Source: Brachycybe producta
Lineage: Eukaryota; Arthropoda; Diplopoda; Playtdesmida; Andrognathidae
DNA length: 64,000 nucleotides
NCBI GenBank assembly: GCA_036925085.1
Contig: JAUPFP010000088.1
Location: 248,001-312,000, forward strand
Direction of reading: 5' to 3'
Shown here: positions 24,764 to 37,260 of the stretch, in pieces
How positions within the stretch are numbered: the first letter of the stretch is position 1
Layout of the letters: each line of letters starts with the position of its first letter
The notes under the pieces: generated by a model
Told to the model about the DNA's origin: nothing
Database searches by the model: none
Seen by the model: the letters and a program-made list of their open reading frames with translations, nothing else
Translations under genes and position numbers: made by a program

Positions 24764-25997
24764 TATCTAGCTTTTTAAAAGTAAAATAGTTTCTTTCTGT
24801 TATGTCTATCTTAACTATCTATTCTCTTTTTTTTTTCTTTTTCTCTATAAATTACACATGGTTCGTATCTTTACCATGTTTTTACCATTAAACTGCCAAA
24901 TTTGTTTTGTACAATTTTATTTTTTTTTTTGCACATCATTTTTTCAGTCGATTAACTTTCTAGTAGAAAGTGTTGAAAAAATGTTGCTGCTGGTGAAACT
25001 TAAGTATTTCTTTTTTTGTGTGTGTGGTTCACTTTTGAGTGGGTGTGGTTCATTGTTGTCATACGTCCTATATATATGCAAATTGATTTTGAGATCTAAA
25101 ATATAGTAAATGTAATTAAGAAGACATTACATTAGTTTCAACCTTTCCTAATCATTTTCAATATATTATATATATAACATCCCAACATAATGTTGGTAGA
25201 CAAGAGATAAAAATATATTATATAGTGAGTGAAGGGCATGTGTGTATGTGTGTGTTTGTGTTTTATTTTGAAATATCATGCTGAGATGACACTCATTTTC
25301 TAAGTGAAATGACAAAAGAGATAGAGATGGGGCGCGTCTGCATAAATTTCAACAATAAAAGAATATGTAATAATGGCCAATTTACTCAATTATCCTTTGA
25401 ATGGATCAGTCACAATTGACCTGATTGTTGTAGTTTCACGATTATCATTGAAAGTTCGAAAGGTTTTTTTTTTATTATTCTTCAGATCCTATTATGACTA
25501 AAACTTGGTTTTTTTTTTCTACAAACATAAACGTATTGAGGATTTAGAAGAAAAAAAAAACTGGAATAAAATCGTGATTCTAATCTATTGTTATGAAAAT
25601 CTTTAAATTAACTTCAGTATTTGAATGGTGGCGTTAGACATAAAATTCAAGAATGAAACTTTGCACTTAAAATTTGACAAGTTTAAAGAAAATGGTTTCA
25701 CTACATTATAAACCCCATTTAACAGGGTATTTCTCGTATATTAGAATATTACTCGGAGGGTTCAATATGATGTTCAAGTGTAAAGTTTACATCTTGAACT
25801 GGGGCCTTAAAAGTATTTAGACTCCAAATTGGTGCCTTGAGAGTAGACTATTAAATACAATTGTATAATCTTGAGATATTTTTTTTGACGAGAGTTTTAC
25901 TATCTAGAATACTAGAAAGTAGTCTTTATAATAAGTTGCTTTTGGTTTCTTTTTGCTGAGAGCCGGAGATCTACGAGATATTGATCTAGATTTAGTA

Positions 25998-26290
25998 AAA
26001 AAAAAATTGAGGCCCAGCCTACAAAACATAATAGTCAACCCAGGCAAACCAAGCGGCCCAAGCCCCATAAGAGGCTGACCAGGCCCGCAAATCCCAACAG
26101 GACCACAAAGCCCATCAGGCCGTCAAAACACATGGGCTGAGCTTTTTCTGAAGATCACTAAGCCCAAGAGCCTCACAATCCAACCTGGCCAACCAAGCTC
26201 ATGGGCTATAGGTTTTGCAAAATTTCATTGGCCCATGAGCTTTATGTAAGTTTCTACTATGAGGCCTCTTTCAAGCCCCATATATATGGG
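25998..26290. repeat. Family G GCCCA-rich repeat, copy G1
   Basis: After tttagtaaaaaaaaaattga comes a run of gccca, agccca and cacaaagcccat units with catgggct inversions, ending near tttctactatgaggcc. It is much more GC-rich than its surroundings. G2-G5 share the layout. Class unknown. Confidence 0.6.
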
Positions 26291-27456
26291 GTTCTCTTAT
26301 GGTCTACCATTTAGAGAATTAATTTATTTGCTTCATAGTAGCATTATCGCTAGTCTACAGTGATAATGTTAAGTTGAATTACTGTATGTTCATCATATAT
26401 ATTTTTATGGATGCTTAATTAAGCTGTAATTTTTTTTTTTCACTTCACAGCTTTTTACAAATCGTGAGAAGTCTCACTTTATACAAATATTTATCTGCTT
26501 TATTAAGTGGGGTCAAGTGGATGGCAGAAACAACTATTATATTATCCAAAATAAATTTATAAAAAAAGAAGAGATCAAGAGTGCCATATCTGCCAAAAAA
26601 TAAACATGTTTCTTCTTTACATAACGCTTATTTTTTAAAGAAAAAAATTCAAGACATTTTTATTTGCAATTCAACTTCTGACAACAACAACAACAAAAAT
26701 TAAGTTGGAGTTGATTTTCTAGACAGAATTATTATGTACCACAGCATATGTTTATTTACGGTTCATCAAAGTAAGCAAGGCTTTTCCAAAGTAAACATGT
26801 CAAAATAGTTTAGAAAAACTTATAACCAAATAATAAAAAAAAGTTGTACCGTAATAACTTAAGCCTACTTTACAAAAAATGGTAAATCCAAAATGATAAA
26901 AAATTCTTACCTGTTTTTATATATAAAAATATGCAGTTACTTTAAATGGTTTATGAACGTTTTACAAAATAAAAATTGCAGTGTCCACTAATATGGTCAG
27001 CGTCACAATATCCAAAACAAAGGCACACAAACATTATGTAAGAAAATTGCGAGAAATGCATTTCTATTGCATTTTATATAAAAAAAACCAACACTTTGAA
27101 GAGTTAGTTTAAATCCATTAAAGCAACACTCGAGTAAAAAAATAATTATAAAATGAAACAAAAAAAAATAAATTGAGGTATTTTACATATAATTAGTAAA
27201 ATATGACTTTGTGTATTTAAGTCAATCAATTAAGATGAAGAAAGGGGAGGAAGGAGGTTTTAAACCCCTTGGTAAAGTAGAGAAAAGGTTGAATTCTTGA
27301 CTGACAAGATGGTGGTTAAAAAACGCGTGTGCATCCAGAAGCAGATTATTGCATCCTGCTGTGTTGAAGGTGTTTTTGCAACTGAAGTTACTTTGAACTG
27401 AACTGATGAAAGTAACTGAAAGTAAGGAAGGAAGACTTCGTTCTTCGTCTTCTTCT

Positions 27457-27458
27457 TC

Positions 27459-27489
<31 letters not shown>

Positions 27490-27510
27490 TCTCTCTCTCT
27501 CTCTCTCTCA
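27457..27510. repeat. (CT)n microsatellite
   Basis: About 54 bp of CT repeats with one CA interruption, next to the GC-richer island at 27.5-27.8 kb. Confidence 0.9.
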
Positions 27511-27605
27511 AAGCCTTACTAAAGTAGACTGACTGCGAGAACACATCATCAGAAGCCGGCCCAACCGGTCGGATCTTGGCGGCAGAACATTTCTCATCAT
27601 TTTTC

Positions 27606-27735
27606 TTAAGTTATTCCTAAGTTACTGGAAAAAAAACTTTTTATGAGTGAAGTCGCAGAACTTTGTAGACATTCCTCGACTTCAATCATTTCTTCTCGTT
27701 CATCATCATCCGGGACATCATCCACTTTTATGGAA
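27606..27735 (-). other. Candidate isolated 3' exon
   Basis: On the - strand an acceptor-like tgcaccaccacag precedes an open frame SIKVDDVPDDDEREEMIEVE, then ECLQSSATSLIKSFF, and a stop. The block is GC-richer than its surroundings. It does not match ERC or any family I know, and its phase does not fit the last ERC exons. It could be an alternative terminal exon, an unknown gene or chance. Confidence 0.25.
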
Positions 27736-28091
27736 CTGTGGTGGTGCAAGAAAAACGTTTAAAAAGTTGATGACAGATGGGGATGTTCCAAAATAGGATT
27801 ATTGTTGTCATCATTGGTAGAAGTTCAACCCCTTCAGAACATAGTTTATACTGTTGTTTATTGGACTTGATGGAATTATTTTAATGAAAGATAATTTTTT
27901 TTAACTTTCTGGTTAAAATTAAAGGTTTCGAATTAAAAAACGTAAGAGAAAAGAAAAGAACCGCCCAAATCCAATTTGGATCAGAAAGTGCGATTGTGTT
28001 TTCATACATTTAAATAATTAAAAATCAATTCCGACTCGAACGAATCAATAAATCATGAGATTATGGCAATACCGCCTTCATTTTCGTTTTG

Positions 28092-28183
28092 TGCAAATTG
28101 CACGACGGGTTTACTGCAAATTGCATGACGGGTTTACTGCAAATTGCATGACGGATTTACTGCAAATTGCACGACGGGTTTAC
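28092..28183. repeat. Minisatellite, four units of 23 bp
   Basis: Exactly four contiguous units of tgcaaattgcacgacgggtt plus tac, differing by two bases at most. No spacers, so not CRISPR. Confidence 0.95.
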
Positions 28184-30634
28184 TAGTATAATTGATTGGA
28201 ATATTATCTTGGGGTATAACTGATATTTGTTTTGTTTTTTTGTGAGAAAACGCTTTTTTTACACTTTAAAGAATCTAATTTTTCTTGTGATTTTGGACAT
28301 CTGGGCTCAGAATTCTTTATAGGTCAGAAACTTCATATAAAAAGTTTGAAATTCTCATGATTGGGTCAATTTTTTTTTTCTTTCTGCAACCCGTTTTTGG
28401 AATTTTTTTTAAAAAAACTTATTAAAACTATTACAGCTTAATAATCAGCTCAGTTGATTGACACATTGAACGTTGTTTGTTTTCGAAAGCGATTTTTTTT
28501 TAATTTTTTTCTCAACACCCGATCCATTTGATGAATGTCAAAAATAACCTTCATTCATTTTAGAACACCTGTTTAGATATATTTATTATTATTATTATTT
28601 TTATGAAATATTTTTTATTAAGGTCTTTTCTTTTTCTCTTCAATCAAAAACAATGATGGATGTTTTTTTTTTGCTTTCTACTAAGATTTCTTAGAAGCGT
28701 AATTACAGCTGCATGTAATATATAATTATTATGCTAAGTATGATTTCGGACAGAAATTTATATCTACAAATTAATCCATTTCATAGTCTAAACAAATTGT
28801 CGTTCTGCTGTTGCTTTACATGAAAAAAAAAAAGCCACAATGAGCTTTAAAGCTGAGAAATGAGAAAGAAAAAGCTGAAGTGGACACTTTGGGCAATTGT
28901 TTGTACTATTTAGGCGCTTATAGAGTTTAAAATAGATTTTTACCAATTGGAAACATGGCCTTAGGTTAATAAGACATTCTTTAAATTTAACCTAAGTGAA
29001 ACAGGCCATAAGTGACCTCAGTCAAGACGCTTATTTCCTCAATCATCACCTGTAACAATAAACAACAATTGACATTTAAGCTTTTCCTTTCTATTCTTGT
29101 GACTTTGAAATTTTTCACTTTGTCTTTTGGTGGTGGCTTTTCTTAGCATGTTTGTTGTCAGATGATAAATTTGTTTTCTAAGATGTATGAGCTACTAATG
29201 GAGCATTAGTTTTCAAACATAAAACTAGTTTGTCAAAAAAAAAACAGATCTTGACCCAATGGTCATTGTGTCGTGTTTCATTTTACACAAATATATTGAC
29301 ACATTACATTGTGGGTAAATGATCTCAAAGACATTGTCTTTACACAATATCCATCACCATATTGTATTGAACCAGGAGCGAACTGGTGGACAAAAAACGA
29401 CCCGGGAAAAAGTATTTGTCTGGCTCTTAAGACGTAAGAAACTCCAAAAATGCTTAGAATATGACACATGGTTCTATTTTAAATTTTTTCATATAGTAAG
29501 TGTTAATTTCTTTTGCTATTTTGCACAAACGTAGCAACGTTTAGCAAGCGTAGTAAGCACATTTTTTTTTAAAAATGCCTGAAACTAGCAAAATTATTTT
29601 TTTTTTCTAAAATATGTTTCCATTTTTAAAATTTTTTTTAAATATGTCAATTTACTTTTTTTAGGATTTTCAATATTATTATTAAAAAACCATCAGCTTT
29701 CTGATCTTTTTCTTGTACAATTTTTAAAAGTTTTAAAGAGTTTCATCATAAAATCGGCCCTCTAATGGAAAAACCGGCTCTCAAACGAAGTGGCCCATTG
29801 GGAAAAATGCTCGATTGCCTGATAGGCCCGTCCGCCCCTGTGTTGAACCATTTTTGGCGTTTTTCTTTGCAAATGAGTTTTTTTTTTGCTATAAAAATTA
29901 TTTTCTGAAAGGAAAAAAAAAGGATTTTCGGCTTTTATCAACATTTTAAAAGTCGATTAACAATAAAAACACGGTACTAAAAGGTTGTTACTTGTTGTGT
30001 AATTCAGCAATGTCTTCTGTTATACTATTATTTTAGCGTTTCTTTTGAAGAAAACTTATAATATGTTGGTCATTATTATATATTTCATAGAAAATGAACT
30101 TCCGGAATGTTTTTAAAAAAAAATACTTTTTATTTTACAGCAGTTGAAGTAGCATTTTTCTTCATTATAGTTTATAAAGTTAAAGGAGGCGTTTTTTTCG
30201 GAGGTCATGTCATAATAGAAAAACTAAGAAATGTGTCGGAGGAGAGACCATTGACAATTTTATGTGTATAATGAATTACATTTCACATTTTTTCTCCTCC
30301 TATTTGCTGTTTTCATATAAATTCTTTTAAAAAAGTTGCAGTCTAATAAAATACAGCTGAAATATGTAAGTTAAGAAAACGAGTTTATTTATAGAGGTGG
30401 AAATAGGGGTGGAGACGAGAAAAAATGAATTTTCAAAAATTCATATGGAGATCATAATTTCTTTTATGAAAATAATTTCCAATTTATAATTTCTTAGAAG
30501 AAGAAGAAAAAAAAATCGTTACAATTATTTATTGTCTTGTCTATGAAAGTGTGAGCCATTTTTTTTCTAATCCTTGAAATTTGATGGAGTATTTGCTATT
30601 TTGTAATGTTATTTACATCTTAAATGTGTTAAAG

Positions 30635-31000
30635 TGGTTTTAAAGTGTAAACGCCCCTCGAACTTCATATATGTTCTTGACAATGCTTAATGCTGCATCT
30701 GGACTTTTATGTCCCTCTGCCATAGGCTTATTTGGCTGCTAGCAGAGTACTAATTGTAATTGTAATTCTGTCTTTCAGAAGCTAATCAAGTATTTTTAGA
30801 AACTAGAAAGGTATTTTCATGTAGATATCTTTTAAAATAAACTTTTTATGTCAGGTTAAAAATGACCCAACTTTAAGCTGACAATAAAGTTTATTTTGAA
30901 AGATTTATTAACAGAAAAATACTCTTAACTTACCCTTCTAGTTTCTAACAGACTTTCTGTTTCTCCAGAGTTCGAACATCGTTTTTTTTTTGTTTAGACT
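30635..31000. mobile_element. Family D foldback, copy D4, interrupted
   Basis: Contains gtaaacgcccctcgaactt, ttagaaactagaaaggtatt and cccttctagtttct, and is split by the short retroposon-like unit at 30686-30769. Confidence 0.7.
30686..30769 (+). mobile_element. Short retroposon-like unit with (ATTGTA) tail, copy 2
   Basis: About 90% similar by eye to 2720-2803 (tttatgtccctctgccat, ggctgctagcagagtac, attgtaattgtaa). It interrupts a family-D foldback between cgcccctcgaactt and ttctgtctttcag, which are contiguous in other D copies. Confidence 0.6.
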
Positions 31001-31254
31001 CGCCACTACTTACTGTAATTCTTTGGTTGTATATTAAGTAGTTAATTAAGGGGCGTTTTCAATATATGAATAATTTTAAACAAATTAAACCAGTTGATTA
31101 ACATTTGTTAACCAAGGACCAAAAAAATGTAGACCTACAAAAGTACTAACAGCAGTAAGTAATGTAGGTATTAGGTAGAATTGCTTCAGCAAACAGTCAT
31201 AAGTGACGTTAAGGAATGGTTCAGACCATTAGGTTAATGTAGCTTAGTGTAATA

Positions 31255-31458
31255 CAGGAAATTAGAAATCGGGACAAACATTAGTTGGCTCCGCTCTTTT
31301 TATGACGACCGGCAACTTCTAAATTGGTTTGTTGTGTAGTTCGACGTTGAAAAGGGCGGAGCATGTGACGTCAGACTACATAACCAGCAATTAGAAGTTG
31401 CCGGTCGTCATAAAAAGGGCGGAGCCAACTTCTGTTTGTTCCGATTTCTAATTGCCTG
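31255..31458. mobile_element. Family A palindromic MITE, copy A4
   Basis: 204 bp, ends caggaaattagaaatcgg and ccgatttctaattgcctg. It has the same arms as A3 in the reverse orientation of the centre (gggcggagcatgtgacgtca). Confidence 0.8.
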
Positions 31459-32553
31459 TCTGTTTAATATGCCTGAACATCGTTCAAATGCACTAATCAG
31501 TGACTGTATTTTACACATGCGCAGTAAAGAGCGACCTTTACAGTAAGTTAATGGTTTGAAAAGAGCCTAAAGTTTTTTTGATTTTTTTTAGAAAAAAGCT
31601 GCGATAGTATAGTAGGTCAGAGGAATATGTTAGAAATTATTTTCATAACTGCAGTATATCTTTAAAATAAACATAAAAAATCGAAAAATAAACATTTTCA
31701 AACTATTATAAAAAGTTTAGTTTTTAAACGTTTTTTTTGCTTTCTATAAAAAGTTAAAAGTTAATGTTCACTTTATAGTTTATACACCTGTAAATTACTG
31801 TCGAGTACTTAAAAGTGTTAAGCTCGGATTTCGACACCACTCATACTTAGTTTCACTATCATTCTTGGACACTTTAATTTAAGTAAAAGTCATGTTTTTA
31901 AGAAACAAACTCTGAAAACAATAATCTAGAACAGTGTCTCCCTAACTATTTTCTTTGCTTATACTATGTGCCACGTACAACACATCCTTTGGAAATCACT
32001 GGCTTAGTTTTTATTGTAAAGTTTTATTTTCCTTTTTCCAATAAAGTTAAAATTTATAAAAAATATTAAATTTATTAACAAATTCAATATAAAATCCAAC
32101 ATTTCGTGGCACACCCTTTGGGAACTACTGATCTAGACTAACGATTTATAATCGTATTAAGATAGTTAAAGCTTATGCTGAACTCACCAACATTTGATAG
32201 AAAGTTTTATATAAACAATAAATGAATTTAGCAAGTTTGGACTATCTAATACCTTGTACACACATGAGTTAAATGAATTCAAATTAAATGTGTTTTGGTG
32301 AATTATACGGAATCCAGACATGAACCCAAATAAAACTTGACTTTATTATTAATATTTTAAATTAAAATACTAAATCAATATTTTGTCAATTAGTTTATAT
32401 TATTATATTTAAGTATTAACTAAATATTTTCAGATTATTAACTGAATAACTTGAATTCGACATGTTGTTTGTTTGCCCTTCACAGGGCTCTGTAGACCAC
32501 ATTTATTATTTAAATGCATTTAAATTATCAGGTGTGTACTAGGTATTAGGGTA

Positions 32554-32670
32554 GTATTTTTATTGACTGAATTAGCCAAAGTTAGAGCTAAACTCATGCA
32601 CTTTTGATATTTAAGAGTTGATGAGTTTAGCTTTTTAACTTTTACTAAGCAGTCATACCACTCAGAATAC
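32554..32670. repeat. Family E small hairpin, copy E5
   Basis: A diverged copy with the ends gtatttttattgactg and agtcataccactcagaatac and the shared core gttgatgagtttagc. A further partial copy lies near 32157-32240. Confidence 0.6.
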
Positions 32671-33125
32671 CACTCTTAAAATTAACAAACATTGAGAAAG
32701 ACTATGAATAGACCTTTCAAAACTACTAATAAATTTACTTTCCTTATTAATTTGAACATCTCAAACTATGCTATATCGACAAGTTTTCAGTAACTTTTTC
32801 ACTTCCTTATTGCAATTTCAGACAATATTTTGACTGTAATTTTATGATAATTTTTTTTTGTTTTTTTTTTACTATTATTAAGCATGTAATGTTTTTATTA
32901 GTTATTGCTCCTTCTGAAAGTTGTGTAGAACGTCATAAAAACAATTTCTTCTCAAACACAATGGTATCATAAGATGCAAATTTCTTCTTCATTATGACTT
33001 CTACTATTTATATGTAACTATTCTCGTGATGTTTTATGTCATTAATTCAATTTAACATGCGCGCCCTTTTAGTCATGTAACTATATGTGAGACAATTGCA
33101 CGCACACGCAAACACATACTGATTA

Positions 33126-33169
33126 TAATAATAATAATGATAATAATAATAATAATAATAATAATAATG
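33126..33169. repeat. (ATA)n microsatellite
   Basis: About 44 bp of ATA repeats with one ATG interruption. Confidence 0.85.
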
Positions 33170-33902
33170 TATTTTATGTGTCTTTTGAAATTACTTTCAT
33201 ACAACTTCTCTTTTATGTAAGTTGCTTAAATGTGAGGCAGCCATTTTTATTATCAAAAAAAAAGAGCGTAAAAAAGAAGCTTTGAAAGTTTGAAATTGTA
33301 TTTTTTTTTTGTTCTTTGCAAACCGACCGACTATTGTCTTTCTCTGCATAATTGAGCATTTTAATTAACAATGTGCCTGTCTCCACTTGAGCACAAATCT
33401 TGAGTTATGAGTTCAAGACACTTTGTCATTGCAGGAGGGGACGCTTTTCCATTTGATTTTTTTTTTCAGGCATGAATAGTGAGGTAGGAGGTGGTGGTGG
33501 GAGAGGAGAGTGACTGTTAAATGTAAACCATTGTCTAAGCCGATGTAACTGGACTTTTAAAGACCTTAAAAGACCATTGTAATTGGTATTCTGTAAAAGA
33601 AGAGATTTTGTTAATAGTTATCTCTTGACTGATTATTATTTAAAGAGGGGGGGGGGAAGTTAGGACAAAATGGTTATTCTTCCTAATTGCTACTTTTCTT
33701 GTTTTTTAGTTGATTGGAGAACATTTGAAGCTCTGGTCAACTACACCATGTAGAATGTATGGAAAAATTACAGAAAAGGAGTGTTGTGTCATAGACTCAT
33801 AGTCATTGTAATAAATAATGGTAAGGTCGTTCTAAATTTAATGCGTTAAGGCGAGTAACAGTATGCTGTGTCATCTAGTAGGAAGTTGCACAAAATCATT
33901 TA

Positions 33903-34235
33903 ATGTGGTTTTCAAGTTTAAATGTGAAGGTTAAAACGCTCCTTGAACTCTGGTTTTTCTGCCTTTCAGGTGCAAAAGGAAGAGAAATTTGAATTTGTTT
34001 TAGATCTTTCGAAATAAATTTTTTACACGAGCTTGATTATGACGCAACTTTAAGCAAAAGACAAAGATATTTTTTAATTTTTGTCTGTAAAAAGGTTTAT
34101 TTTGAAAGATGTTAACATGAAAATACACTTAAATGATTGAATCACACTTCTAGTTTCTAAAACAATTTCTATGCTGTTTTAATTTTGCTCTCCTGAAAGA
34201 TAGAGTAATCAGAGTTCAAAAATCAGCCGCTCATA
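33903..34235. mobile_element. Family D foldback, copy D5
   Basis: Full-length palindrome: ttgaactctggtttttctgc on the left matches gtaatcagagttcaaaaatc on the right. It is followed by sequence (34.26-34.36 kb) that resembles the right arm of element N. Confidence 0.65.
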
Positions 34236-35586
34236 AACCATGTTAACAACAGTTAAGTACTTTAAAAATGGAAAGACTAACTGACACTTTCTAACTTGAC
34301 TGCAATTGACTATATAATAAACCTTGTGGTTAATTAACTGCTGTTATTTTTACAATGGAAAAGTGGTATTACTAGCTACACATAGACTTGACCAGAGCAT
34401 AAGATTTTCAAGTTATAAATATAGCAAATGAGCGTCACTTATGAAGTTTAATAATAGTTCACGCCACTTTCATGTAATGTACATTGTAGTTAAATTATGA
34501 TTTAACCTAACAGTGGGTGGTATGGTCTTTTATACGGAAAGAACCGGTTAAATCTTGATAGTAGCCTACTGTCATATGCTAACATTCTATGCAAAATAGT
34601 TGCATACGGGTAGGTCAAACTCAAAAGTCAAATACGCCTACGTTGCGTCCACGTGGAAGCTGATGATAAATTTCAGTCATTCTCAGTTAATTTTGGTACT
34701 TAACCATGAAAGTGGCAACTATTTGCCTATTTATAGCAATATCATTTCAGTTTAGTAAGAACAAATTTGTCAATGTTTGAAAAGTACAATGTTTTGGTAG
34801 TAAGTTTCCTGTGGAGTTACAAGTTAGTCCAAATAATAAAAAAATGTCATTAAAAATTATTAGCTGACCTTTTATAATAACTGTCGTTTAAAAGGTCAGA
34901 AGTTTATTTGTTTTTTCTTCTTTCTTTGCATTTTTTTTGTTGAGCAATAAAAATATTTTATATAAAAATTGTATGTTTTTTTTTTTCTCTTCTTCTTCTT
35001 CTTCTTGTTTTCAGTTCATAGATTCTGATGTTTGATGTCATGGATTCTTGTTCATCGAGAGACCTTTTGAACAGAACAGTAATAATAAATGTAAAATGAG
35101 GTGTGATTTATTCGTTGGACGTCTAAAAGTCGACACAAGGTAATTAGACAGCTTTTTTTTTTACTTCATTTTTTGTTGGTGTTGTTTTTGTTTGTAAATT
35201 CTCTTTTTTTCAGTCCTCATACAAGTATTTTTATGCTGATAAATTTTCAGACTTGTCTTGTCAAGACACAAACAGTCACAAACATTTTTTTAAAAAAAAT
35301 TTTAAGGTGACAATATTAATGCTCGTCAGTACAAAAAAGTGTATTTTATGATGACAGTTTCTAAGATTGTTTATTTTAGATAAAAATTATGTTATTCCTG
35401 GCATGATATTCTAATGAATGCAATTTATAAAACCGTTTTAAAGATGCGATATTATGGTTGTCAGTATTTATAACACTAAAAACAGCTAGCGACAGAACAG
35501 TTAGAAGCAGTTCTCTTAACATGTAGTTTTCAGGCAACATGGTTTGCTTATTTGCAAGTTCCATTTAACATACAGTAGGTTGTAAC

Positions 35587-35769
35587 TAGGCTTGCCACCT
35601 TTCTTCCTTTATGGAGGACAGTCCTTCATTCAGAGGAAATGTCCTCCGACCAGGACCGTCCTTCACGAAGGCAAACATGTCCTCCAGACAATAAATTGTA
35701 TAAAAAATCAAACACGTTCATGGAGGATGGTCCTGACCGGAGGACAGTCTTCCACAGGTGGCAAGCCTA
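35587..35769. mobile_element. Element J: hAT-type MITE with 8-bp target duplication
   Basis: A 183-bp element with perfect ends taggcttgccacct / aggtggcaagccta, bounded on both sides by gttgtaac (35579-35586 and 35770-35777). An exact 8-bp duplication is the hAT hallmark. The interior is a palindrome built of gtcctccggt-like words. Confidence 0.88.
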
Positions 35770-35799
35770 GTTGTAACTAAGAGACCTACATTTAGTAAA

Positions 35800-35880
35800 A
35801 AAAAATTCAAAGTCTAGCCCAGCTCACAAAACTTAATAGAGAGCTCAGCCCAACAAGTCCACAAAACCCATGTAACTTTT
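35800..35880. repeat. Family G fragment, copy G5
   Basis: atttagtaaaaaaaaattc then tagcccagctcacaaaac and agctcagcccaacaagtc. Immediately right of MITE J. A shorter fragment (G4) lies at about 18660-18725. Confidence 0.5.
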
Positions 35881-36154
35881 GATTGCACTCGTGACTGGTG
35901 CATTCTATGACAAAAATGTCTTCTTGGATTGTGCATTGTATACTGAACTGTTAGAACAGTAGAAAGTTTTAGTTAGATGAGTAACTATAGTTTAGTTTTT
36001 TTGGAGCGTAGTTTGACCAAAAACATATTCAAGTTTTTGAAATGTTAACATAAAAATGACCCTCTTGGATGGGTATGTTTTACTCTTGCAAAGACATTTA
36101 AGATTGGCCATTCCCCCCACAAGATTTAGTGCAACAATTAAGTTAAATATTGCA

Positions 36155-36505
36155 TTTAAACTGCTTGCACACGAGCAACTTTTTTTTTTTATCTTGCAAC
36201 AGGTTTGTCGCAAGTTGCAGCTACTCGTGATTGTCGCTCATCCTTACACAATAGCGACATTTTGTAGTCCGTCTGTATAGTAACTTTGAAACTTATACGT
36301 TCTACTGTATAGGTAACGACAGTCGCGATGCAAAAAAATGGAACAAGTTGCATCTTTTTTGTACATGCTCCCGTTTGATTCGTATAGGCACATCCTAGTC
36401 GTAAGACAAAAAGGTTGTCGCAATGTTGTGGCTTGCCACAACTCTTTCAACTGGTGATACACAGTTTTGTTGTGTCGTTGGCTGTGAACACACCTGTGTG
36501 TAAAC
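36155..36505. repeat. GC-richer possible inverted-repeat element
   Basis: gcttgcacacgagcaac at the left resembles the inverse of gttggctgtgaacacacc at the right. The interior is rich in ttgtcgca / tgcaagttg words. Low-confidence MITE-like element. Confidence 0.3.
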
Positions 36506-37005
36506 CTATTGATCACATTATAACAACGAAAAGTTTTTAGACAATTACATAGTCTTAATCTTTCACAATTTCTTGCAAAAAAAAAAAGAAGTTAAGCATT
36601 TTCTGCAAGTCAGTTTTCAAGAAACCACTGCAAGTTTTGCAAGAGTATTATCGCACCAGCAATTAATTTAAATAAATATTGGTCGCAGTTTGAAACACAC
36701 ATTTTTTATGAATCGAATACGTTGAAGTTTGTGACTCCCATGAATAATAAATAACGAGACCAACAGACAAGTTTTAAAACGTGAACTTATTTATATACTC
36801 ATATCTGATAATATATAAATGAATTACAAATGAAATGTAAACGAAGACAGAGATTTTATTTGATAGAAACAAAATAAAAAACAATTATGAACACATAATT
36901 TTAATGGATTTCGTTGGTGGTGGTGGTTTTTGTTGAGGGGTTTGGGGGGGGGGGGGAGAGGGAAATGGGATTCATGTTTAGATTTTTCATTTCAAATGTT
37001 TATTC

Positions 37006-37260
37006 CTGGCGCAAATTAGGGAACCAATCTAGCGAGCAACCAGGAACCAAATCACAATGACGTGACAAGAAAGTGGTTGCTTGTTCCGGGTGTTTCCTCT
37101 GCTCACCATACTGAGCAGAGGCAATGTCCACTTACTACTGTTGCCAACTACTAATTTGTTGCCTGCAAAAGCAGTGGTGGCACTAGTGTAGTGTCACCAG
37201 CAACAGTTGCCGGAGACTGTTGCTGGTTGCAAGCTTGCATTGTTGCCTAATTTGCGCCTG
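37006..37260. mobile_element. Element I: MITE with ctggcgcaaattagg ends
   Basis: Left ctggcgcaaattagg and right cctaatttgcgcctg, extending into gcgagcaaccaggaac / gttgctggttgcaagc. Contains the inner hairpin cctctgctca / tgagcagagg (37096-37121). 255 bp, one copy. Confidence 0.7.

Noticed and set aside
28092-28183. Possible CRISPR array
   Set aside because: The four units are contiguous with no spacers, in animal DNA; it is a minisatellite.
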